Part shown: positions 27,449 through 37,363 of the stretch, one piece after another | Layout of the letters: the number at the start of each line of letters is the position of its first letter | Numbering within the stretch: the stretch's first letter is position 1 | Notes under the pieces: model-generated | Seen by the model: the letters and a program-made list of their open reading frames with translations, nothing else | Told to the model about the DNA's origin: nothing | The model's database searches: none | Translations under genes and position numbers: made by a program | Assembly: GCF_014642855.1 (NCBI RefSeq) | Contig: NZ_BMJB01000001.1 | Location: 1,240,001 to 1,304,000, forward strand | DNA from: Edaphobacter acidisoli | GTDB taxonomy: Bacteria; Acidobacteriota; Terriglobia; Terriglobales; Acidobacteriaceae | Length of the DNA: 64,000 nt | Direction of reading: 5' to 3'

Positions 27449-30280
27449 ATGCAAGGTTTCCTCCGCCAGCAGTCCTCCAAGGCTGCCTCCTCTGTGCTGC
27501 TGGCGCTTTTACTTTCTGCAATCGCCCCGGCCCACGCACAATCCATCCAAACCATCGAGCAGAACTTTCAGACCCCGTCCAACGCAGCCCGCCCGATGGT
27601 GCGTTGGTGGTGGTTCGGCCTCGCCGTCGAAAAGCCCGAAATCCTCCGCGAGCTTCAGCAGATGAAGGCGGACGGAATGCAGGGCGCAGAGCTCGCCTTC
27701 GAATACCCGCAAGTCCTCGACGACCCCGCCAAGGGGCTCAAAAACCTCCCATTCCTCTCGCCCGAATTTCTCGACGACGTCCGTTACGCCCAGGAAGAAG
27801 GCCGCAAGCTTGGCCTCCGCATCGACGTCACTCTCGGCAGCGGCTGGCCCTACGGCGGCTCAAACACCACGCTCGCCGAAGCCGCCGGACGCCTCCGCGT
27901 CGCCGAAGTCCCCGTCCCCGCAGGCGCAACGTCAGCAACCGAACCGCAGATGGAAGAAGGCGATTCTCTCATTTCCTTTGCCATCGCCGACTCCAAACCC
28001 CTGCCGCCCGAAACCCACCCCCGCAGCCGAGGCCACCTCGCGCAGCCCCACCCGGCCGACTTCGATCCAGCCACCGCCCGTCCCTTTACTCTCACCAACC
28101 GTACTGCTGTCGTCAGTCCATCCGACCATCCCCGCGTAGCCCTCTTCTTCATTGCCAGTCACACCCGCCAGCAGGTCAAGCGCGCCGCCGTCGGAGCCGA
28201 AGGCTACGTCCTCGATCCCTTCAGCCACCAGGCCGTCGCCACACATCTTGAAAAAGTAGGCGAGCCGCTCGTCAAAGCCTTCGGCAATACCCCACCCTAC
28301 GCCATCTTTTCCGACTCGCTCGAAGCCTACGGGGCCGACTGGACCCCCGACCTTCCCGCCGAGTTCCAGAAGCAGAACGGCTACGACCTCATCCCCCACC
28401 TCCCCGAACTCGTCGCCGGAGGAACCCCCGAAGCCGAGCGTGTCCGCCATGACTGGGGCAAGACGCTTACCGAACTCATCAACGAAAACTACCTGAACCA
28501 AATCAATCACTGGGCCATCGAGCACAACACGAAGTTCCGCTCACAAACCTATGGTGAACCAGCAGTTAGTTTTTCAAGTCAAAACCTCGTAGCCCTTGCA
28601 GAAGGCGAAGGTCCGCAGTGGCGCCAGTTTTCCACACTCCGCTGGGCCACCTCCGCCAACCACGTCTTCGGCCACACCGTCACCTCAGGCGAGACCTTCA
28701 CCTGGCTCCACTCGCCCGTCTTCCGAGCCACTCCGCTAGACATGAAGTCCGAAGCCGACGTTGACTTCCTCACCGGCGAAAACCAGATCATGTGCCACGG
28801 TTGGCCCTACTCGCCACCCGACCACAAAGTCCCCGAGCCCGGCTGGAGCCTCTACGCCGCCGCCGCCCTCAACGACCACAACCCCTGGCACCCGGTCATG
28901 CCCGACGTGACCCGCTACATCGCCCGCATCAGCTACCTGCTGCGACAAGGCGAGCCGGCAAATCAAGTAGCCATCCTTCTCCCCACCGACGACGCCTGGG
29001 CCAGCTTCTCCCCCGGCCACGTCACCGTCACCGGAGCCATGCAGCGCCTCATCACCCCTGCGCTCATGTCCACCATCCTCTCGTCCGGCTACAACGCCGA
29101 CTTCATCGACGCCGACGCCATCAACTCCGTCGGCCTCGGCACCCACCAGATCCTCGTCCTGCCACCAACCGACCGCATCCCCGTCGACACGCTCAACAAA
29201 ATCGCCGCCTGGGTCAAAGCCGGAGGCAAGGTCATCGCCATCGGCCACGTCCCCACCATCGACGCCGAAGGCAAACCACTCGACGCCTCCACCACCGCCT
29301 TCATCCCAGTAGTCCCCGACACCTCCGCGCTACCCCAAGCCTTATGGAACGCCGCAAAGCCCGACCTCCAGATCGATTTCGGCCAAACCAACCCAATGGC
29401 CGTCACCGAGCAGGACCAAGTCGGCTATATCCGCAGAAAGCTCCCCAATGCCGACATCTATTTCGTCGCCAACACCGGCAACTCACCCGTCGGCTTCCTG
29501 GGCACCTTTAGCACCACCCACAAATACGTCAGCCAGTGGAACCCCGACGATGGCACAGCCTCTTCGCCAGCCACTCTGGTCCTCAACAACCGCATCACGA
29601 CCAGCCTCGCCCCCTACGGCTCTGCCATCTTCGTCTTCTCCGACGAACCCGCCAAGCCCACGCCGTCGCACATTAAAACCGGCCACTCCATCGACCTCAG
29701 CACCAACTGGAAGGTCAACTTCACCGGCCTCCACCAGATCGAAACCGAACCCACCCTCACCGACTGGACGCAAGACCCAGCCACCCTCCACTACTCCGGC
29801 GAAGCCATCTACTCACGCGACGTCACCCTCGCCCCCAACCAAACCCACGCCACGATCGAAATCGAAGGCGGCAAGCCACTCCCTGGCGCACCCAACTCAG
29901 CCCCCGAACACCCAGCCCTGCTCCCGAACGGCCTGCCGAACCCGCTCATCACACGCCCCGGCCCAGGCATGCACGCGTACTACGACCCACCCGTCCACGA
30001 AGCGGCCATCGTCTACATCAACGGCCAGCGCGCGGGCGCACTCTGGCACCCGCCATACTCGCTCGACATCCACAAATTCCTCAAGCCCGGCAAGAACCAC
30101 ATCGAGATCCACGTCTACAACACGGCCCTCAACGCCTGGTCCGCGCTACCGCCACACGACTACAAACCCCTCATCGCCAAATACGGCGACCGCTTCCAGA
30201 TGCAGGACCTCGACAAGGTAAAACCCATCCCCTCCGGCATCCTCGGCAAGATTCTCCTCACCACCGGAGCCTCTCAGTGA
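27449..30280 (+). CDS. Secreted alpha-L-rhamnosidase-like glycoside hydrolase, GH106 type
   Basis: 943 residues from the ATG with an AGGAG Shine-Dalgarno; an upstream in-frame ATG at 27413 lacks one. A signal peptide (SVLLALLLSAIAPAHAQ) is followed by the GH106-like opening PMVRWWWFGLAVEKPEILRE with LQQMKADGMQGAELAFEYP. A long barrel region includes SGWPYGGSNTT, SDSLEAYGADWTPDLPAEF and MCHGWPYSPPD. C-terminal beta-sandwich modules follow, ending in a carbohydrate-binding-like domain (YINGQRAGALWHPPYSLDIH). It likely releases L-rhamnose from plant pectin (rhamnogalacturonan) or glycosides, feeding the rhamnose genes downstream. Confidence 0.85.
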   Translation: MQGFLRQQSSKAASSVLLALLLSAIAPAHAQSIQTIEQNFQTPSNAARPMVRWWWFGLAVEKPEILRELQQMKADGMQGAELAFEYPQVLDDPAKGLKNLPFLSPEFLDDVRYAQEEGRKLGLRIDVTLGSGWPYGGSNTTLAEAAGRLRVAEVPVPAGATSATEPQMEEGDSLISFAIADSKPLPPETHPRSRGHLAQPHPADFDPATARPFTLTNRTAVVSPSDHPRVALFFIASHTRQQVKRAAVGAEGYVLDPFSHQAVATHLEKVGEPLVKAFGNTPPYAIFSDSLEAYGADWTPDLPAEFQKQNGYDLIPHLPELVAGGTPEAERVRHDWGKTLTELINENYLNQINHWAIEHNTKFRSQTYGEPAVSFSSQNLVALAEGEGPQWRQFSTLRWATSANHVFGHTVTSGETFTWLHSPVFRATPLDMKSEADVDFLTGENQIMCHGWPYSPPDHKVPEPGWSLYAAAALNDHNPWHPVMPDVTRYIARISYLLRQGEPANQVAILLPTDDAWASFSPGHVTVTGAMQRLITPALMSTILSSGYNADFIDADAINSVGLGTHQILVLPPTDRIPVDTLNKIAAWVKAGGKVIAIGHVPTIDAEGKPLDASTTAFIPVVPDTSALPQALWNAAKPDLQIDFGQTNPMAVTEQDQVGYIRRKLPNADIYFVANTGNSPVGFLGTFSTTHKYVSQWNPDDGTASSPATLVLNNRITTSLAPYGSAIFVFSDEPAKPTPSHIKTGHSIDLSTNWKVNFTGLHQIETEPTLTDWTQDPATLHYSGEAIYSRDVTLAPNQTHATIEIEGGKPLPGAPNSAPEHPALLPNGLPNPLITRPGPGMHAYYDPPVHEAAIVYINGQRAGALWHPPYSLDIHKFLKPGKNHIEIHVYNTALNAWSALPPHDYKPLIAKYGDRFQMQDLDKVKPIPSGILGKILLTTGASQ

Positions 30281-30286
30281 TTCAAT

Positions 30287-30679
30287 TCATACAGACATTC
30301 CCTCAAGAAGCCCTACGAGAAATAAAATCGCCGAAGCAACTATGAGCGGAACCACCACCGATTTGGAAGCACCGCGCGCTGCGGCAATAACGGTCAAGAT
30401 GATGCCAATCGGACCAAGAAGAAACAGCAGGCCAAGGTCCAGAGTTTCCGGGTCCTTCCATGGAGGCAGATTTAAAGGTGGTTTTAGAGAGTAATAAAGG
30501 AAAGTATAAGCAGCGTAGCCTGAGACAACCATGACAACCCCCGCCGCCCAAAGGGCGGAAGGTCGAGGCCGTCCAGTGCTACTTGACTTGAATAGCAGAA
30601 CACACGAAAAGGACGCGAGCACAAAGGGACCACAGGTGAGGAGAAGCGGCACAATGGGTATTTGCAAAGCTATCTGCAC
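30287..30679 (-). CDS. Small membrane protein of unknown function
   Basis: 130 residues with four hydrophobic segments (LLLTCGPFVLASFSCVLLF, LWAAGVVMVVSGYAAYTFLY, LLFLLGPIGIILTVIAAARG, VVVPLIVASAILFLVGLLEG). No family recognised. It stands alone, convergent with the GH106 gene (6-base gap), and codon use is less GC-biased than its neighbours. A real gene is likely but not certain. Confidence 0.6.
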   Translation of the reverse strand: MQIALQIPIVPLLLTCGPFVLASFSCVLLFKSSSTGRPRPSALWAAGVVMVVSGYAAYTFLYYSLKPPLNLPPWKDPETLDLGLLFLLGPIGIILTVIAAARGASKSVVVPLIVASAILFLVGLLEGMSV

Positions 30680-30750
30680 CTCTGGTCGTCGAGTAGTCGC
30701 GATCCGAAAAACGTCTTCCTTAGCCTAGCAGTAACAAATAGACAGATGCC

Positions 30751-30783
30751 CATTCATGCCGCAGCGTCACCACGGCATGAATG
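30751..30783. repeat. CATTCATGCC-family hairpin, copy 1
   Basis: Arms CATTCATGCCG (30751-30761) and CGGCATGAATG (30773-30783) with an 11-base loop. A near-identical 33-base copy lies within 50427-50469, just after rhaT. Confidence 0.8.
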
Positions 30784-30798
30784 AGGTGCCAGCACAAC

Positions 30799-33700
30799 CT
30801 ATAGCGCAGGAGGCTTCAGCACATCGCTCCCCACCACCCGCACCGTAACAATCTCATGCGGACGCACCGCCACCTGAAACCCATCCCCGCCCACAATCGC
30901 AAGCGGCTGCTTATCTCTCTCGACAGCATCCGTCTCCCACGCCTTTTCCAAATGAAGTAGCGGCATCCGCACCGTCACAGTCCGCGCCGCCCCACCAAGG
31001 TCGAGAAACCGCAGCACCGTCCCATTGCCATCCTCCGCGGGCTTCCACGTCTCCAGCAGCAAATCCGGGTCCGCAGCATCCAAAAAACTCCCAGCCTCAG
31101 CCGTCAGCGGACGCGGCGCATCCGAAGCCTTATCCTGATCCGCCACCGCGTCCACCTCCAGCGGAGTCGCCTCTTCCCATCCCACGCGACTCAGCGCAGC
31201 CGCATCCGTAGTAGCCGCACTCGTCACCACATACCTGAACCGGAAGTGCCCACCCTGCTCCGCGGCGTAGTTCGTGTCCCAATAATTGTTCATCACATAC
31301 GAGAAGACTGTCCCCTGCCGCTCCCCAAACTTCTCCGGCCACTTTCCGCGAAAGATATCACCCAGCGTCACCAGCGAAGCATCCAGCGGCATCACCGACC
31401 CGGCGACCCCATCCTGCTCCACCGAAACCCAGTGCTGCGCAGAAAACCACTCATGCCCAGCCCCCGGATACATATCCTTCGCCGGATCGACTACGCCATT
31501 CTGCACTTCATACCGAAACTCCGGCGCGCTCATCGCAAACGGGAACGCGAAGTACACTGCCTCCTTGCTACCCTCCTTCGCCTTGTCCACGTCCTCGGTA
31601 AACTCAATCTTCTTCTCATGATCGAACAGCCTCACCTCGCTCACAATCTCCGGTGTATTCACATCGCTGCTCTTCATCCGCGCGACCCACCCCTCCGGCG
31701 TGCGCACCACCGACACCAGACTTCCTCCACTCGCCGGATGCACCTCAAGCTGCGGCTTCGGCGCCACCGGGCTGTACTGCAACACCGTATTCGGCCCCTT
31801 GTCCGCGCCCGTCACATACAGATACTGCCCAAACCTATAAGCCGCCTGCTGGTTCACCAGCTCGCGCTTCAACTCCTTGTCATAGACACTCCGCACCGCA
31901 CCCGAAGTTGCATCCAGAGTCACGCGATAGTACGGAGACTCCATCACAGTCGAATCGAGCTTTTGGTCAGTTACATGGAGCAACGTCTTCTGGCCCTTGC
32001 GAACCGTATAGACCTTGTACCCAACCGCAGGCACATCCTCGGCGACAAAGCGCACATGGTTCAATCCGTTGTGATTGCTCAGCACCTCCATCGGCGCAAC
32101 CGCTCCCGTCGCCGCATCCACAATCTCGTCACTCTCGTCCACATCAACAAACACCGGCCCGCTGCGCTTCCAGTTCAGCGTATTGAACACCACCAGGCTC
32201 CCGCGTCCTGCGGCAATCGAGTTCACAATCGCGGCCATGCTGTTCTTCGCCAGCCAGTCCACCTGCGCCTTTGCGTTCACGGCATACTGGTCTTTGATCC
32301 GCAACTGCTCTTGCGCCTCCCTGCTCGCCGGCTGCGAGACGCTGTTATACGAGTCCCACGTGTGCTCATCCATCAGCACCATGTTCCTCCACATCGCGTC
32401 CAGCCCCGCCTTGTCCGCAGCCAGCAAAGGATTCACCACCGTGCTCAACGTCGCCAGCTTCTCCGCCGAAGGAGCGCGGCTCTCGTTCTGCCTCTCCATC
32501 GCCGCATAGTATGCATCCGAAGCAATCCCATCCTCCCAATAAGGTCCGCCGTCCCCATGCATCACAGGAATATCATCACCAAACTGCTTAGCAATCTTCG
32601 CAAGCGCATCATGAAATCCGGAGTACTCAATCCGCGGGTATGCATACTCCGCATTCCACTTCTCCGCCAGCTCCGCCTGCGCCGCAACCAGATCGGAGTT
32701 CTCCACCTGCGTCCCATAAATAATCGCCGCGTCAGCGCGGTACCCCGGCCGTTCATACATCTGCAAAAACAGCGGCACCGTATCACGCCCAGCCGCAAGC
32801 ACAGGCTTACGCTGAAACAGCATCTCCATCTGCTGATAATGCCGCGAGTACCACAGCAACACCTTCCCGCCATCCGGCCCTTCCCACCAAATCGGCGAGT
32901 CCTCATTCAACCGCCCCTGCAACAGCACAGGCGCACGATAGTTATTGCTCCCACCCAGCAGCTCATCCACACCAGCTGCCGCCAGCACCGAAGCATACGA
33001 CCACGACCACGAAGGCACATCCGTAATCGTCGCGTAGTTGAAAGCCGTCCCATGGTCGCGGCTGAAATCCGCGCTCGGATATAGCGACCGAATCAGCGTC
33101 TCCACCGTCGGAAAACCAGTCAGCAAATTCGCATAGTTCGCTGGAACAAAAAGCTGCTGTTTCTTGATCGCATCAATCGCACGCGCCCGCTGCCCCGGCG
33201 TCCGCGTCTTCATAAACTGCTCCAACGGCCACATGCCATCCAAACTGAAGCGAAAATCAGGATGCGCCGCCGTCATCTCCATCGCCTCATCAATCGCATG
33301 GCTGTGAATGGCCGCAACCTTCGCCTGATAATCCGAGTACCCCACATCCAGATGGATATGCGGAGCCAGATACAGCGTCCACTTCTTCTGCGGATCAATC
33401 TCCACGTCAAAATGCTCGCGCCGTCCGCTAACACTCCACAAGGCCTCCGCTGCGGACTTTGCTGGAAACTCCGCGACCGCAAACTCCACCTTCTCCTCAC
33501 CAAAATCCTGTCCACCGCGCAGCGCTCCATGATAATGTTTGCCATCGACAGTCAGATCGACAACAGAGCCCGCCTTCGCCGCGCGCCCATACCGCACAAA
33601 CACATCCACTAACTCGTCCAGCTCACCGCCCTGCTGCTTGTAAAACACAGTCGGCACGATCTGCGCCGATGAAGCCTCCGAACGAAACTTCACAGTATCC

Positions 33701-34287
33701 CGGCTCAACGCAATTGCGTCATAAGCAATCGTGCCTTCGGGAATATCGGCATCCTCCACCGCCTGCAACGTAATGGCGTTGTCTCCTTTGTGCAGATAGT
33801 TCCCTGGAAAAGCAACCTCGACCTCAGCAAACGAATATGCCGGATCGAACGAGTCCCACTGATCGCCATTGCTGTAATCCAATCGCGGATGCAGATAGAA
33901 CGTCCCCACCTTGCCATTGACGCTCACCCGCAACGCAGGCACCGCCTGGCTCACAATCAGCACCGCAACATGCAGCTTATAAGCCGAGGCAGGCGCACCA
34001 CTCAGTGAAAAATGAATCGCACGCGGAGCCGCATCTACTCCGCTCTCCTTCGCGCCGGAGAACACAGCGACCGCCTGCATCCCATACCAGTCCTTCGCCG
34101 GATCACTCTTCCCCACAACAAAGTTCACCGGCTGCTTCGGATCTCCATCTGCAAACTCATACGAAGACCGATCAAACGTCCCTAACTGAAACACCGTCTG
34201 CGAACCAGCATCCTGAGCCACCGCACGCGGCTGATTGAATGCAGCCCCCCAAAAGAGAACCAACCCAAAAAGAACCGTCACTCTCAT
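30799..34287 (-). CDS. Large secreted glycoside hydrolase, GH38 (alpha-mannosidase)-like
   Basis: 1162 residues from the ATG at 34287 (a GTG at 34293 is possible). A signal peptide (VTVLFGLVLFWGAAFNQPRA) is followed by an N-terminal beta-sandwich of about 270 residues resembling the C-terminal domain of rhamnogalacturonan lyases. A GH38-like catalytic region follows: HIHLDVGYSD (HxHxD metal ligands), FRFSLDGMWPLEQF, and ATITDVPSWSWSYASVLAAA, whose Asp is the candidate nucleophile. Long C-terminal beta domains complete the family plan. Its place beside rhamnose genes suggests a side-chain glycosidase for a rhamnose-containing glycan. The exact specificity is unknown. Confidence 0.8.
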   Translation of the reverse strand: MRVTVLFGLVLFWGAAFNQPRAVAQDAGSQTVFQLGTFDRSSYEFADGDPKQPVNFVVGKSDPAKDWYGMQAVAVFSGAKESGVDAAPRAIHFSLSGAPASAYKLHVAVLIVSQAVPALRVSVNGKVGTFYLHPRLDYSNGDQWDSFDPAYSFAEVEVAFPGNYLHKGDNAITLQAVEDADIPEGTIAYDAIALSRDTVKFRSEASSAQIVPTVFYKQQGGELDELVDVFVRYGRAAKAGSVVDLTVDGKHYHGALRGGQDFGEEKVEFAVAEFPAKSAAEALWSVSGRREHFDVEIDPQKKWTLYLAPHIHLDVGYSDYQAKVAAIHSHAIDEAMEMTAAHPDFRFSLDGMWPLEQFMKTRTPGQRARAIDAIKKQQLFVPANYANLLTGFPTVETLIRSLYPSADFSRDHGTAFNYATITDVPSWSWSYASVLAAAGVDELLGGSNNYRAPVLLQGRLNEDSPIWWEGPDGGKVLLWYSRHYQQMEMLFQRKPVLAAGRDTVPLFLQMYERPGYRADAAIIYGTQVENSDLVAAQAELAEKWNAEYAYPRIEYSGFHDALAKIAKQFGDDIPVMHGDGGPYWEDGIASDAYYAAMERQNESRAPSAEKLATLSTVVNPLLAADKAGLDAMWRNMVLMDEHTWDSYNSVSQPASREAQEQLRIKDQYAVNAKAQVDWLAKNSMAAIVNSIAAGRGSLVVFNTLNWKRSGPVFVDVDESDEIVDAATGAVAPMEVLSNHNGLNHVRFVAEDVPAVGYKVYTVRKGQKTLLHVTDQKLDSTVMESPYYRVTLDATSGAVRSVYDKELKRELVNQQAAYRFGQYLYVTGADKGPNTVLQYSPVAPKPQLEVHPASGGSLVSVVRTPEGWVARMKSSDVNTPEIVSEVRLFDHEKKIEFTEDVDKAKEGSKEAVYFAFPFAMSAPEFRYEVQNGVVDPAKDMYPGAGHEWFSAQHWVSVEQDGVAGSVMPLDASLVTLGDIFRGKWPEKFGERQGTVFSYVMNNYWDTNYAAEQGGHFRFRYVVTSAATTDAAALSRVGWEEATPLEVDAVADQDKASDAPRPLTAEAGSFLDAADPDLLLETWKPAEDGNGTVLRFLDLGGAARTVTVRMPLLHLEKAWETDAVERDKQPLAIVGGDGFQVAVRPHEIVTVRVVGSDVLKPPAL

Positions 34288-34400
34288 CCGCACAACTATA
34301 CTCTTAGCGTTCCTGCCGAATGGAGTCGCGACCTAACTACCTGGCGGAGACCAATGCTTCACCTACGCACAATGCCACGGATCGCCATCAACGGCGAAAA

Positions 34401-35864
34401 CTACGCCCGAGCGAAATCGATAAACGCATGAACCGGATCGGTGTGGACCAGCTTCACATCCACCGTATCGCCCACATCCAGCCCCTGCTCCCCATGCACA
34501 ACCTTCCCCTCGACCGGAGGATGAAAGACTCGCACATATGTCCCCTTGTCGCCCGCGCCCGTCACAACGCCATGGAAGACTTGCCCAATGCGATCGGCCA
34601 GCGCAACCGCCGCGACCCGCTTCTGCATCGTGCGCTCCACCTTCCGCGCCGCGCGTTCCTGCATGTTGCACTGCTGCGCAATCGCTGCAAGCTCGTTGTC
34701 CGAGTAAGGGGGAGGCTGATTCGCCAGCATCGCCTTCACAATCCGCTGAGTAACCAGGTCGGGAAACCTCCGGTTCGGCGCAGTCGAGTGCGTGTAGTCC
34801 TCCGCAGCCAAGCCGAAGTGCCCCAGCGGATTCGGGTCATCGCCAGGCGTCAGCACGTACTCGCCCGGCCCCATCAGCTTGATAATGGCCAATGCAAGGT
34901 CTGGGTAATGCACCGCATCGCTCGTCCGCTGCGCCTGAAGAAAAGCGTTCAGTGCACCTGAGTCTGGCGTCGCAGGCAGCTTCGTTCCATGACGTGCTAC
35001 GAGTTCGACGATGCGGTCCCACCGCTGCGGCGTTCTCACCACGCGTCGAAGACACGACCGCTTCGCATCCTTGAGTTTCCGCGCCGCCACACCGTTGGCC
35101 GCGATCATGAACTCTTCAATCAGGTCTGTCGCGCGATTGTGGGTCGCCGTGCGAATCTCGCGAACCGCGCCATCGATGACGACAGGATCGGCCTCCGTGC
35201 GATTGAACTCAAGCGCGCCCTGACGCACACGCTCTGCGCGCAAGGCGAGCGCCGCTTCGTTCTGGAGCTTCAATTGCGCCTGCAAATCAGGCGAAGCCGC
35301 CACCTTCGGGTCTGGCCCACCCGTATCTTCGAGCCACGGGCCAACCTTGCTGTAGGCAAGCTGGGCCTTGTTCCGCACCACAGCCGTGTAGATGCTCGAC
35401 TCACCCACAACACCCTGCGCGTCCACCAGATATTCCACCACGTCCGCCGCGCGATCTTCATTCTCATTCAACGATGTCAGATCCGTCGAAAGCTCATTCG
35501 GCAGCATAGGAAAGTTCTTCACCGCCGTGTAAATCGTCTGGGTCTGGTCGGCAGCATGTTTGTCGATAGGCGTTCCCTTCAACACCGAGGACGATACATC
35601 CGCAATCCCCACGCGCACACGGATGCCATCCTTCACACGCTCAGCGACCTCAATCTGGTCGAGGTCTCGTGACGTATCGTTGTCAATTGAAGACCACACC
35701 TGATCGCGCAGATCGCGCAGACTTCCACCCGGAACGGCCACGTGGCCATCGGCACGAATCTCCTGAACCTGTTCTTCGGTCCCGTTTGGAAAGCCTGGAT
35801 GAAACCCCTCGCGGATCATCTCCGCAGTTGCAGCAGCAGCAAGATCAAATGGATGCGTGGACAT
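34401..35864 (-). CDS. RNB-domain (RNase II-like) exoribonuclease
   Basis: 487 residues from ATG 35864; the frame extends upstream without family likeness. The RNB catalytic core is clear: SSIDNDTSRDLDQIEVAERV, RVGIADVSS, AVVRNKAQLAYSKV, and AEDYTHSTAPNRRFPDLVTQ, whose Arg residues are conserved. In RNase II the first motif has four Asp (IDxxxxxDxDD); here the fourth is Gln (RDLDQ). An S1-like RNA-binding domain closes the protein (FHGVVTGAGDKGTYVRVFHP). There is no N-terminal cold-shock domain pair. It lies 14 bases after rhaB in the same direction, so it appears to be the last gene of a rhaEW-rhaB-rnb operon, an odd partner. Confidence 0.85.
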   Translation of the reverse strand: MSTHPFDLAAAATAEMIREGFHPGFPNGTEEQVQEIRADGHVAVPGGSLRDLRDQVWSSIDNDTSRDLDQIEVAERVKDGIRVRVGIADVSSSVLKGTPIDKHAADQTQTIYTAVKNFPMLPNELSTDLTSLNENEDRAADVVEYLVDAQGVVGESSIYTAVVRNKAQLAYSKVGPWLEDTGGPDPKVAASPDLQAQLKLQNEAALALRAERVRQGALEFNRTEADPVVIDGAVREIRTATHNRATDLIEEFMIAANGVAARKLKDAKRSCLRRVVRTPQRWDRIVELVARHGTKLPATPDSGALNAFLQAQRTSDAVHYPDLALAIIKLMGPGEYVLTPGDDPNPLGHFGLAAEDYTHSTAPNRRFPDLVTQRIVKAMLANQPPPYSDNELAAIAQQCNMQERAARKVERTMQKRVAAVALADRIGQVFHGVVTGAGDKGTYVRVFHPPVEGKVVHGEQGLDVGDTVDVKLVHTDPVHAFIDFARA

Positions 35865-35878
35865 GCACCGCCAGCCTA

Positions 35879-37363
35879 TCACGCAACTGGCGCGGCATGC
35901 TCCAGCGCTGCAACAAACTGTCCTGCCCAACGAGAAACCTGCTCAGCATACGCACCCGTAACGGGATCACGTGTGCCCTCAAGCACAGCCATCTGTACCG
36001 CAAAGTTACCAACCGTCGAACTCTCCGGCGAACCCCGAAACAATTCGAGACCAGTCGCCTCCGCAGTCAGCCGGTTAAGAAAATCATTCTGACTTGCGCC
36101 ACCGACGACGAACAAGCGTTTGAGTTTCTTACCACTGTGAAACGCAACCCGATCCAAAACCTTCGCATAGCGAGCAGCCAGACTATGAAAGATCAGGCTT
36201 GCAAACACTGGCGCCGCGCTCGGCGACTCATCAAGCGGATCAAAGCCCTTGCGCACACGCTGCGCATTGATCCGTTGCGGCATTCGTCCCGCCAGCAACA
36301 GATCAGGATCATCCACATCAAGCAAACCGTGCGGCTTATCGATCTTCTCCGCTGCGGCAACCAACTCAGGAGCAGTCCATGCACGGCCCTGTGCAGCCCA
36401 CTGATCGATGCACTGGCGAATAAGCCACATACCATTGACGTTCTTGTGGAAGCAGATTCCGCCGCCAACCGCTCCAAGATTGGTAAAGTTCTCCTCCGCC
36501 GCAGCCGCGCCATTGCGGGGCTGCTCCAATAGCGTTCCAACCAGCGACCACGTACCCGAGCTGATATAAGCCCAGTCGTTTCCCGTCGCAGGAATGCCCG
36601 CAATCGCCGACGCAGTATCGTGACAAGCTGGGGCAATCAAAACCGTGTCGCGAAAGGCTGGCAACTCCGCAAGCGGTCCGCGCAGACGACCCACCTCAGT
36701 GCCAGGAGGAACAATCTTTGGAGCACATGCCAAATCCAGTTGCGCCTCTTGAAATATCTCGCGTGACCACTGCCGGCTGTAAAGCTCCACCATCTGCGTG
36801 TGAGTCGCAGTGGTGTGTTCAGCCACTGGGGCACCGCCCCAGCGTGACAGCACATACTCAGGCAGATTCAGCCATTGCCGTCCTTCAGGTAATCCATCCT
36901 GCGCATCGGCATAAAGCTGATACAGCGTATTAATCCGCAGCAACTGGATGCCTGTCAGCTCGCGCATTCTGTCCGGGCTGATCTTCCGATGCAGCGATCG
37001 TTCTGCCTTAATCGTGCGCTCATCGCGATAGCAGAACGGGTCCGCCAATGGCGTGCCGTCCGCGTCAACACGCACATAATCGACGGCCCACCCATCGACC
37101 GCGATCGACCGCACTCCTTCATCTGCAATCGCAGCACACTTGCGCAGGCCCTCATCGAGCCCTGCCGTAATCATGGCAAAATCCCAGCGCAGTCCGCCGT
37201 CAACCTCACGCGGAGTGTTCCCGAAGCGATGTACCAGAGTTATCTCCGGTTTGCCCGACATCCAACGCAGCAGAGAAACACGGCAGCTTTCCGCGCCAAG
37301 GTCTACCGCAATCAGCGCCCGCTTGTCCTTCGGTTTCAACGCCTTATTCGGCGCACGTTTCAT
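35879..37363 (-). CDS. rhaB: Rhamnulokinase
   Basis: FGGY-family sugar kinase that phosphorylates L-rhamnulose at C1 with ATP in the cytoplasm. The 494-residue product has the N-terminal phosphate loop IAVDLGAESCRVSLL, the rhamnulokinase-type GVRSIAVDGWAVDYVRVDAD, a middle segment ending YISSGTWSLVGTLLEQP, and the C-terminal ATP-site motif VVGGASQNDFLNRLTAEATG. The GAESCR and GTWSL motifs distinguish it from xylulokinase and glycerol kinase. Its ATG overlaps the rhaEW stop by four bases (ATGA), indicating translational coupling. Confidence 0.94.
   Translation of the reverse strand: MKRAPNKALKPKDKRALIAVDLGAESCRVSLLRWMSGKPEITLVHRFGNTPREVDGGLRWDFAMITAGLDEGLRKCAAIADEGVRSIAVDGWAVDYVRVDADGTPLADPFCYRDERTIKAERSLHRKISPDRMRELTGIQLLRINTLYQLYADAQDGLPEGRQWLNLPEYVLSRWGGAPVAEHTTATHTQMVELYSRQWSREIFQEAQLDLACAPKIVPPGTEVGRLRGPLAELPAFRDTVLIAPACHDTASAIAGIPATGNDWAYISSGTWSLVGTLLEQPRNGAAAAEENFTNLGAVGGGICFHKNVNGMWLIRQCIDQWAAQGRAWTAPELVAAAEKIDKPHGLLDVDDPDLLLAGRMPQRINAQRVRKGFDPLDESPSAAPVFASLIFHSLAARYAKVLDRVAFHSGKKLKRLFVVGGASQNDFLNRLTAEATGLELFRGSPESSTVGNFAVQMAVLEGTRDPVTGAYAEQVSRWAGQFVAALEHAAPVA

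Noticed and set aside
31246..33084. A 612-codon open frame on the + strand opposite the GH38-like gene
   Set aside because: Its translation is a monotone Arg/His/Pro/Leu mix without domains, while the - strand frame has clear GH38 motifs. GC-rich DNA gives long antisense frames; the same holds for 19851-20762 and 20422-21825 opposite glyS/glyQ and for 53294-54697 opposite the fucosidase.
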